Source of the DNA: Chloroflexota bacterium
GTDB lineage: Bacteria; Chloroflexota; Anaerolineae; Aggregatilineales; Phototrophicaceae
Assembly: GCA_026713245.1 (NCBI GenBank)
Contig: JAPOOU010000058.1
Span: 1-50,495, forward strand
Reading direction: 5' to 3'
DNA: 50,495 nt
Shown: positions 22,032 through 28,537 of the stretch, in pieces
Layout: each line of letters starts with the position of its first letter
Position numbering within the stretch: position 1 is the stretch's first letter
Translations under genes and position numbers: made by a program
Notes under the pieces: model-generated
Seen by the model: only the letters and a program-made list of their open reading frames with translations
Databases searched by the model: none
What the model was told of the DNA's origin: nothing

Positions 22032-23003
22032 ATGACCACTGTAGTAATTGCGCACGCGTCCTTCCCCGATATCCGCCTCGAAACGGAAGCGCTGGCGGCG
22101 ATTGGCGCGACGACTGTGCATACGGGAAACTTGCGCGGCGACGTCGCGCGCGCGGCCGCCAAAAGCGCGGATGCGCTGATGGTGACGATTCAGGCAGTCG
22201 ACGCCGACCTGATTCGATCGCTGGAAAACTGCAAAATCATCGCCCGCGTCGGCACTGGCCTTGACGCAATCGACATCTCGGCCGCCACCGAGCGCGGCAT
22301 TTGGGTGACATACGTCTCCGACTACGCCATCGACGAAGTGTCGACCCATACAATGGCGCTCCTGCTTAATCACGCGCGCCGTCTGCCACAGATGGTCGCC
22401 TCGGTGAAAGACGGCGCCTGGTACGATGCGGCGCGAATAGAACCGGCGCCGCGTTTGAACGGGCAGGTCTTGGGCATCATCGGCTTGGGGCGCATTGGGC
22501 GGGCAACCGCGGCAAAAGCGCGCGGGCTCGGGCTCAAACTCATCGCTTTTGATCCCTTCGTCACGCTGGACCCGGACCAGGAATGCGATTTCGAACTTGT
22601 CGACCGTGATACCTTGTTCTCGCGCGCCGATTACATCTCGCTGCACGCTCCGCTGACCGAGTCTTCGCGCCATATCATCAACGCCGCCGCCCTCGAAATG
22701 ATGAAGCCGACCGCCTATGTGATCAATACCGCGCGGGGCGAGTTGATCGACGATGCGGCCTTGCTGCACGCGGTGAGGTCGGGCAGCATCGCCGGGGCAG
22801 CGCTTGATGTGCTGGTCGCGGAGCCGCCGCGCGCCGACGCGCCCTTGCTCCAAGACGAACGTATTCTTATCACCCCGCACGGCGCTTGGTATTCTGAAGC
22901 GTCAAAGCTTGATGTTCGGCGCAAAGCGACCGAAGATGTCCTGCGCGTATTGACGGGCAGGAAGCCGCTGTCGCCGGCCAATCAACCGCAGCTCGGTCCC
23001 TAG
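22032..23003 (+). CDS. D-2-hydroxyacid dehydrogenase (phosphoglycerate-dehydrogenase-like)
   Basis: A protein of about 323 residues. The NAD-binding segment is LGIIGLGRIGRATAAKA. Catalytic Arg lies in NTARGELID, Glu in LVAEPPRADAPL and His in ITPHGAW, the standard triad of the D-isomer-specific 2-hydroxyacid dehydrogenases. It would interconvert a 2-hydroxy acid and a 2-oxo acid with NAD(H). ATG 22032 follows AGGTAG at good spacing; ATG 22011 and TTG 21999 are in frame upstream. It lies between the SDR and the 2-oxoacid dehydrogenase genes, so it could feed a 2-oxo acid to that complex. A serine-biosynthetic role is unlikely because it lacks regulatory domains. Confidence 0.88.
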   Translation: MTTVVIAHASFPDIRLETEALAAIGATTVHTGNLRGDVARAAAKSADALMVTIQAVDADLIRSLENCKIIARVGTGLDAIDISAATERGIWVTYVSDYAIDEVSTHTMALLLNHARRLPQMVASVKDGAWYDAARIEPAPRLNGQVLGIIGLGRIGRATAAKARGLGLKLIAFDPFVTLDPDQECDFELVDRDTLFSRADYISLHAPLTESSRHIINAAALEMMKPTAYVINTARGELIDDAALLHAVRSGSIAGAALDVLVAEPPRADAPLLQDERILITPHGAWYSEASKLDVRRKATEDVLRVLTGRKPLSPANQPQLGP

Positions 23004-23028
23004 GCACGGTATACGAGGAGACTTGGCA

Positions 23029-24018
23029 TTGGACAAACATGAAATGGCGCTGAGCAATGAGAGTTTGCTGGCGCTGTACAGAACGATGGTTCTCATCCGG
23101 CGGACGGAAGAACAGTTGGCGCGCGCCCACCAAATGGGTCTGGTGCCCGGTCCCTGCCACACCTATGTCGGGGAAGAGGCGATCGCGACCGGGGTCTGCG
23201 CCAATCTACGCCGCGACGATGTCGTTTTCAGTACGCATCGCGGTCATGGGCATGCGCTGGCGAAAGGCGTCAGCGCGCGCGAGGTGGCGGCCGAGCTCTT
23301 CGGTAAAGTGACCGGCTGCTCCCAGGGGCGCGGCGGCAGCATGCACCTCTTCGCCCCGGAGACCGGCTTAATGGGCACGAGCGGCATTGTCGGCCCCAGC
23401 ATTCTACAAGGCGCGGGCGCCGGCTACAGCTTCAAGCTGCTTGGATCCGATCGCGTAAGCGTCGCCTTCTTTGGCGACGGCGCCGTCAGCAACGGCGCCT
23501 TTCACGAAGGACTGAACCTAGCCGCGATTTGGGACCTACCCGTGATCTTCGTCTGTGAGGATAATATGTACGCCACCGAGGTTCCCTTTCGCGAGGCGAC
23601 GCGCAACCAAAATGTAGCGGAGCGCGCGTCCGTGTCCTACGGCATGCATGCCGTCACCGTGGATGGGAATGACGTGCAGGCTGTCTGTAGCGCGGCCGAA
23701 AGGGCGGTGACACAGGCGCGGGCGGGGAAGGGCCCCTCGCTGATCGAGTGCAAGACCTATCGCACAAGGCCCCATGCCGAAGGCATGCGCGATGGCGGCT
23801 ATCGCGGTGCGGAAGAAGTCGCCGCCTGGAAGAAGCGCGACCCCATCGCGCGCTTCAAATCTTGGCTTCTCGCCAATGATCAGGCGGATAGCGACGCCAT
23901 TGCCGCCCTTGATGACGACGTACATAGAACCGTCGAAGACGCCATCGCATTCGCCCGCTCCAGCCCTTTCCCGGATCCAGCCACCGCCGCTGATTTCATT
24001 TTCAGCGCTCAGGAATAA
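23029..24018 (+). CDS. 2-oxoacid dehydrogenase E1 component, alpha subunit (pyruvate/acetoin type)
   Basis: A protein of about 329 residues. The thiamine diphosphate motif is GDGAVSNGAFHEGLN followed by EDNMYA. Early segments LIRRTEEQLA, THRGHGHALAKG and GCSQGRGGSMHLF, and a late YRTRPHAEGMRD phosphorylation-loop-like segment, are typical of pyruvate and acetoin dehydrogenase alpha chains. It decarboxylates a 2-oxo acid and reductively acylates E2. CGAGGAG lies eight bases before TTG 23029; ATG 23044 is an alternative. The beta and E2 genes follow, but no E3 gene is in the window. Pyruvate is the most likely substrate, given the neighbouring FAH hydrolase. Confidence 0.93.
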   Translation: MDKHEMALSNESLLALYRTMVLIRRTEEQLARAHQMGLVPGPCHTYVGEEAIATGVCANLRRDDVVFSTHRGHGHALAKGVSAREVAAELFGKVTGCSQGRGGSMHLFAPETGLMGTSGIVGPSILQGAGAGYSFKLLGSDRVSVAFFGDGAVSNGAFHEGLNLAAIWDLPVIFVCEDNMYATEVPFREATRNQNVAERASVSYGMHAVTVDGNDVQAVCSAAERAVTQARAGKGPSLIECKTYRTRPHAEGMRDGGYRGAEEVAAWKKRDPIARFKSWLLANDQADSDAIAALDDDVHRTVEDAIAFARSSPFPDPATAADFIFSAQE

Positions 24019-24021
24019 GCT

Positions 24022-24999
24022 ATGCGAGAGATCACTTACACAGAAGCGGCGCGCGAGGCGCTAGCGGAACAGATGGCGATAGACCCCGGCATCTTTGTCG
24101 TTGGCGAAGGCATCGGCGAGCGCGGCGGCAACTTCAATACTACCTTGGGGCTATACGAGCAATATGGACCCATGCGCCTGCGCGATACACCGATTGTCGA
24201 GCGGGGATTCGTCGGCATGTGCGCCGGCGCCGCCATGACCGGGGCGCGCCCGGTCGTCGACTTCATGTTTATCGACTTCATTCTGGATTCGATGGGCGAG
24301 CTGCTCAACCAGATCTCCAAGGTCCAGTATATGAGCAGCGGACGCATCAAAATGCCGATTGTGCTGCGCGGCTGCATCGGCATAGGGGGCGCGGCCGCGA
24401 CGCATCATTCCGGCAGCTACTATCCGCTTTTCGTGCACATTCCGGGCTTACGCGTCGCCCTGCCATCCACCCCCTATGACGCCAAAGGCCTGATGAAAAC
24501 CGCGCTCACTGGCGACGATCCGGTTCTGTTTCTGGAGCACAAATTGCTGCTCAACAGACGCGGGCGCGTTCCAGAGGAAGCATACAGCATTCCATTCGGG
24601 CAAGCGGCTGTCATCCGGTCGGGCAGCGACGCAACCGTAGTCGCCTTGACCGTGATGGCGCCAAAAGTGCTCGCGATCTGCGAGGATATGGCGCGCGAAG
24701 GCATTGAAATCGAGGTGATCGACCCGCGCACGGTCGCGCCGCTCGATATCGACAGGATACTGGAATCGGTCCACAAAACCGGGCGCCTGCTGATCGTCGA
24801 TGAAACTTTCGGACCCTGCGGCATCGGCGCCGAAATCAGCGCGCTGGTGATGGAAAACGGCTTTGACGATTTGGACGCGCCGATCGCCAGATTGAACGGC
24901 ATGCACACACCGACGCCCTACAGCCCGACATTGGAGAAAGCCGTCACTCCCGATGAGGCCGCGATCACCCGGGCGATTCGGGATTTGCTGGCGGAGTAG
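24022..24999 (+). CDS. 2-oxoacid dehydrogenase E1 component, beta subunit
   Basis: A transketolase-like protein of 325 residues: VVGEGIGERGGNF, TPIVERGFVGMCAGAAMTG, VDFMFIDFILDSMGELLNQ and the C-terminal RLLIVDETFGPCGIGAEIS. It forms the alpha2beta2 E1 with the preceding gene, whose stop lies three nucleotides upstream. Its own TAG stop is the start of a truncated dispersed element (TAGCCGCTCG), which occupies part of the approximately 100-nt gap to the E2 gene. The length agrees with pyruvate and acetoin dehydrogenase beta chains. Confidence 0.93.
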   Translation: MREITYTEAAREALAEQMAIDPGIFVVGEGIGERGGNFNTTLGLYEQYGPMRLRDTPIVERGFVGMCAGAAMTGARPVVDFMFIDFILDSMGELLNQISKVQYMSSGRIKMPIVLRGCIGIGGAAATHHSGSYYPLFVHIPGLRVALPSTPYDAKGLMKTALTGDDPVLFLEHKLLLNRRGRVPEEAYSIPFGQAAVIRSGSDATVVALTVMAPKVLAICEDMAREGIEIEVIDPRTVAPLDIDRILESVHKTGRLLIVDETFGPCGIGAEISALVMENGFDDLDAPIARLNGMHTPTPYSPTLEKAVTPDEAAITRAIRDLLAE

Positions 25000-25036
25000 C
25001 CGCTCGACGGCAGCGAGAGGGGCTTGCGCGGGAAGA
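24998..25036 (+). repeat. Dispersed element copy 6 (5' part only)
   Basis: AGCCGCTCGACGGCAGCGAG matches the first bases of full copies. Two bases of the E1 beta stop codon TAG belong to it. Similarity fades after about 35 nt. Confidence 0.6.
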
Positions 25037-25099
25037 CAGTTCATCGAAGACATTTCGCTACCGCAAGTGTTGCTATTACGGGATGAGACAGGCTGCCCT

Positions 25100-26458
25100 A
25101 TGGCGATAGAAATCGTAATGCCCAAGCTCGGCTGGACCATGGAAGAAGGCGTCCTCGACGAATGGGTCAAAAATGACGGCGAGCAAGTGCAGTCGGGCGA
25201 CATCATCTTTGTCGTCGAGAGCGACAAAGCCCTCCAGGAAATAGAGGCTTTTGACAGCGGCATTCTGCGTATTGCGCCGGATGCGCCGCCTGTTGGCTCG
25301 ACGGTGAAGATCGGCGAATTGCTTGCTTATCTCGTACAACCGGGGGAAGCGCCGCCTTTCGAACTGAAGGCCGCGGACGAAGCGCCAGCCCGGGCGACAA
25401 GCACTAAGCCGCCCGCAACAGCCGCGCCAGAGGCCCAAGCAGTCTCCACAAAGGAGCGCAGAGCCGCGCCCAAGGGCGGTCCCGCGGCCAGCCCGCGAGC
25501 GAAACGCATCGCCGCCGAACTACACATCGACTGGACGACAGTAACAGGCAGCGGGCAGGGTGGACGCATTGTCGAGCGCGACGTCCGCGCCGCCGCTGCG
25601 AAGGCGCCAGCCGACGACGAAAAGGACTTCTACATTACGCCTGTCGCGCGCCGCGTCGCGCTTGATGCCGGCCTGGAGCTGGACGAACTGGCAGCGCGCT
25701 TTGCCGGCGCCCGCATAACCCGGGCCGACGTGGAAAAACTCGTCGCGGAACGGCAAGCTGTCCCGGAGGACAAGCGCCGGGCAATGACAAGCATACGGCG
25801 AGTGACGCGCGACCGCATGATCGAAAGCGCCCGGACCACCGCGCCGGTCACGCTCGGCAGCGAGGTCGACGCGACCGAGTTACTGCAGTTGCGCCGCAAG
25901 CTCAAAGCGGACGGCGCGGACATCGTGCCTACGTATACCGATCTGCTGGCGAGGCTGGTCGCAATAGCCCTGCGCGAGCACCCCGCGCTCAACGCGTCTA
26001 TCACAGGTGATGAATTCCTGCTGCGCGGGGCAATTAACATCGCCGTGGCGGTGGATACCGAACGCGGCCTGCTCGCGCCGGTGCTGCGCAACGCCGACCT
26101 GCTTTCTCTATTGGAGTTGACGAGCGCGAGCGCCGAACTGGTTGAGCTCGCGCGGCGTGGCGCGCTCAAGCCGGAACACCTGGGCGACGCAACCTTCACC
26201 ATAAGCAATCTTGGCATGTACGATATTGACGTCTTCACTCCTATTATCAGCTTGCCGCAAGCCGCCGTTCTGGGTATCGGGCGGATCGTGGCGCGGCAGG
26301 TAGTGATTGATGCGGAAGCGGAACGCAGCGCCATCCGGCACATGATGACGCTCAGCTTGACTTTCGACCACCGGCTGGTCGATGGCGCTCCCGCCGCGCG
26401 ATTCCTGCAGCGCGTCAAGCAATATGTCGAAACGCCATACCTCTGGCTCGTGAACTGA
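25100..26458 (+). CDS. 2-oxoacid dehydrogenase E2 (dihydrolipoamide acyltransferase) with two E1/E3-binding-like domains
   Basis: A protein of 452 residues. The lipoyl domain (residues 1-80) has the lipoylation lysine at 43 in VESDKALQE. An Ala/Pro/Lys linker follows. A peripheral subunit-binding domain lies at about 130-165 (SPRAKRIAAELHID to GGRIVERDV). A second, more diverged one lies at about 179-216 (ITPVARRVALDAGL to ARITRADVEKL). The acyltransferase core follows, with the catalytic FDHRLVDG near residue 425. Most bacterial E2 proteins have one binding domain. ATG 25100 begins exactly at the lipoyl domain; the open frame back to 24953 is not E2-like. It forms the core of the complex with the two E1 genes. 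Confidence 0.92.
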   Translation: MAIEIVMPKLGWTMEEGVLDEWVKNDGEQVQSGDIIFVVESDKALQEIEAFDSGILRIAPDAPPVGSTVKIGELLAYLVQPGEAPPFELKAADEAPARATSTKPPATAAPEAQAVSTKERRAAPKGGPAASPRAKRIAAELHIDWTTVTGSGQGGRIVERDVRAAAAKAPADDEKDFYITPVARRVALDAGLELDELAARFAGARITRADVEKLVAERQAVPEDKRRAMTSIRRVTRDRMIESARTTAPVTLGSEVDATELLQLRRKLKADGADIVPTYTDLLARLVAIALREHPALNASITGDEFLLRGAINIAVAVDTERGLLAPVLRNADLLSLLELTSASAELVELARRGALKPEHLGDATFTISNLGMYDIDVFTPIISLPQAAVLGIGRIVARQVVIDAEAERSAIRHMMTLSLTFDHRLVDGAPAARFLQRVKQYVETPYLWLVN

Positions 26459-26475
26459 CTAGCGAGGAGAAAACC

Positions 26476-27348
26476 GTGAAACTGGTTACTTTCGTGAAAG
26501 ACGGCGCATACCGACCCGGCGCCATCGTCGAACGAAGCGGTCGAAACGCGATCGCCGACCTGCAGGCGGCCGACGCTTCGCTTCCCCCCAGCATACGCGC
26601 CCTGCTGGAAGCCGGTCCGTCAGCTCTGCGGAAGGCGGCGGCCGCGGCCGAAGCGGCAAATGACCTTGTCGATACGGCAACTGTGAATCTAGCCGCGCCC
26701 ATCCCGAATCCGGACAAGATTCTCTGCATCGGCTTGAACTATGCCGACCATGCGGCGGAATCGGGACAGCCGCTGCCGGACTACCCGATTGTCTTCAGCA
26801 AGTATAGCAATACCCTGATCGGCGCCGGCGACGCGATTGTTCTGCCAAAGGTGACGGAAATGGTCGATTATGAAGCCGAGTTGGGCTTCGTCATCGGTAA
26901 ACGGGCGCGCCACGTCTCTGAAGACGATGCCCTGGAATATGTCGCCGGATACCTGAATGTCAATGATGTCAGCGCCCGCGATTATCAGACGCGCACCAGC
27001 CAGTGGACTATGGGCAAATCCTTTGATACCTTCGCGCCGATGGGACCGGCACTGGTCACCGCGGACGAAGTGCCGGACCCGCAGGATCTCGCCATTCGCC
27101 TCTGGATCGGCGACGAGGCATTGCAAGATTCCAGCACCAGTCAACTGATCTTCAACGTGCCGCAACTGGTGGCGAATATAAGCGAGGTGATGACACTGAT
27201 TCCGGGTGACATCGTGTCGACCGGCACGCCTCCGGGCGTCGGCGCCGCGCGCAGGCCGCCACGTTGGCTGCGGCCCGGCGAAACAGTAAATATGGAAATC
27301 GAAGGTCTGGGCGTTTTGAGCAATCCGGTTATGGCCGAGCAGCCATAG
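26476..27348 (+). CDS. Fumarylacetoacetate hydrolase (FAH) family protein
   Basis: A protein of 290 residues with the FAH C-terminal fold. CIGLNYADHAAESG begins the core. Metal ligands are Glu133 and Glu135 in DYEAELGFVIG and Asp164 in NVNDVSARD; Lys181 in MGKSFDTF is the usual active-site lysine. The end carries PGDIVSTGTPPGVG. The family hydrolyses or isomerises C-C bonds of 2,4-diketo or catechol-derived acids; 2,4-diketo-3-deoxy-L-fuconate hydrolase belongs here. The GTG start follows GAGGAGA. It is last in the plus-strand operon after the 2-oxoacid dehydrogenase genes, so release of pyruvate for that complex is a reasonable inference. Confidence 0.9.
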   Translation: MKLVTFVKDGAYRPGAIVERSGRNAIADLQAADASLPPSIRALLEAGPSALRKAAAAAEAANDLVDTATVNLAAPIPNPDKILCIGLNYADHAAESGQPLPDYPIVFSKYSNTLIGAGDAIVLPKVTEMVDYEAELGFVIGKRARHVSEDDALEYVAGYLNVNDVSARDYQTRTSQWTMGKSFDTFAPMGPALVTADEVPDPQDLAIRLWIGDEALQDSSTSQLIFNVPQLVANISEVMTLIPGDIVSTGTPPGVGAARRPPRWLRPGETVNMEIEGLGVLSNPVMAEQP

Positions 27349-27362
27349 GCAACTGGACAGCG

Positions 27363-28163
27363 CTATACACTTGGGCCGGGCGTGCCGCCCGCATTCAGCG
27401 CCAGGTTGCCGCCATCCAGCGGGATCAACGCCCCGGTAATCCAGGCCGAGGCGTCCGATGCCAGGAATACAGCCAAACCGGCGATGTCCTCCGGCCGTCC
27501 CATACGTCCGATGGGTATGCCGGCAAGGAACTGCCGCTCAAGGTTCTCGTCGGCTTGCATGCGCTGCGCCAAACCGGGATTGATAACTTGCGCCGGCAAT
27601 ATCGCGTTGACGCGCAGGCCTCTGCCGCTCCACTCCGTGCTTAGTTCCCGAGTCATCTGCGCCACGCCACCCATGCCGACGCTGTAAGGAAAGTTGCCGC
27701 GTCCCAATGCCGAGACGCCCCCGATCGAGCAAATATTGATGATGCTGCCTTTGCCGGCCGCAAGCATGCGGCGGCCTGCTTCCTGACAGCAGCAAAAGCG
27801 CGCGACCGTCAAGCCAATGACAATATCCGCCATGAGTTCAAGATCGATGTCTTCCGGTTTCGCCAACTGGCCGGGACCGGCGACATTCCCCAGAATATCG
27901 AGTTGATCGAATTCCCGATCCAATTCCGCAAACATCGCGCGAACCTGTTCGATATTCGTTACATCGCAAGTCACCGGAAGTACGCGTCGGTCCAGCTTGC
28001 GGATTGCTTCGGCGCTGGAATTCAGAAGGGCCGTATTGATGTCGGCAATCAGCAGGTCGGCGCCGGCGTCGGCCAGCGCGAGCGCCATAGCCCGGCCCAT
28101 GCCTTGGGCAGCGCCGGTCACCAGCGCTACACGTCCGCTTAAGTCAAACAGTTGTCGTATCAT
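27363..28163 (-). CDS. SDR-family protein lacking the catalytic lysine
   Basis: An SDR of 266 residues with the cofactor motif TGAAQGMG, a catalytic serine in NICSIGG and tyrosine 160. The YXXXK lysine is replaced: the sequence reads YSVGMGG, with Met164 where Lys is expected. The NNAG motif is also altered (GNVAG). It ends GGNLALNAGG, like the SDR at 21177, so the two are diverged paralogues with one active-looking and one altered copy. It converges with the FAH gene (14 nt apart). It may have a non-catalytic or changed role, for example in a heteromer with its paralogue. No ribosome-binding oddities were seen. Confidence 0.85.
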   Translation of the reverse strand: MIRQLFDLSGRVALVTGAAQGMGRAMALALADAGADLLIADINTALLNSSAEAIRKLDRRVLPVTCDVTNIEQVRAMFAELDREFDQLDILGNVAGPGQLAKPEDIDLELMADIVIGLTVARFCCCQEAGRRMLAAGKGSIINICSIGGVSALGRGNFPYSVGMGGVAQMTRELSTEWSGRGLRVNAILPAQVINPGLAQRMQADENLERQFLAGIPIGRMGRPEDIAGLAVFLASDASAWITGALIPLDGGNLALNAGGTPGPSV

Positions 28164-28360
28164 GGGACAATTCTAGCCCTCGCAACCCATGCCGGCAATA
28201 GCATTGTCGCCTCACCAGCGGCACACTCGCTGGCTGCCTCCCAGCCGGGCGATTTCAGCGCCAATTCAATCGAGGGACCCGCCACGCGATATAGCAGCGT
28301 TCGCGAGTCTTTCATCCCTGGGGTTCTCCTATGAGAGCCGGTTAGCAGCGCGAAAACAAG

Positions 28361-28392
28361 CGCCGTTCCAGGGCGGCAACCCGGGAACGGCG
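28361..28392. other. Hairpin CGCCGTTCC / GGAACGGCG
   Basis: Nine-bp arms at 28361-28369 and 28384-28392 with a G/C-rich loop that can pair further. It lies in the 374-nt gene-free gap 28164-28537, which otherwise contains only the perfect palindrome at 28479 and no credible gene. Confidence 0.5.
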
Positions 28393-28478
28393 CGCACTGT
28401 CAAATCGCGACCGTCTCAACGGCGCTTGGACTTGTGGACTTGATGCCCCAACCCTTCAATCCGCCGCAGGCAAGATTG

Positions 28479-28514
28479 CCGCTCGGTCACGGACGCGCGT
28501 CCGTGACCGAGCGG
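28479..28514 (-). terminator. Perfect 36-bp palindrome downstream of the beta-helix protein gene
   Basis: CCGCTCGGTCACGGACGC (28479-28496) is followed immediately by its exact reverse complement (28497-28514). It lies about 24 nt after the stop of the minus-strand gene at 28538, where a terminator is expected. There is no T tract, so a protein-binding or cruciform role is also possible. Confidence 0.5.
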
Positions 28515-28537
28515 ATGCCGGCTTCAAGCGATCATGC

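Noticed and set aside
28479..28514. Perfect 36-bp palindrome as a recombination (dif-like or att) site
   Set aside because: No recombinase gene is near and the sequence is simply a terminator-length stem at the 3' end of a gene. The hairpin reading is simpler.
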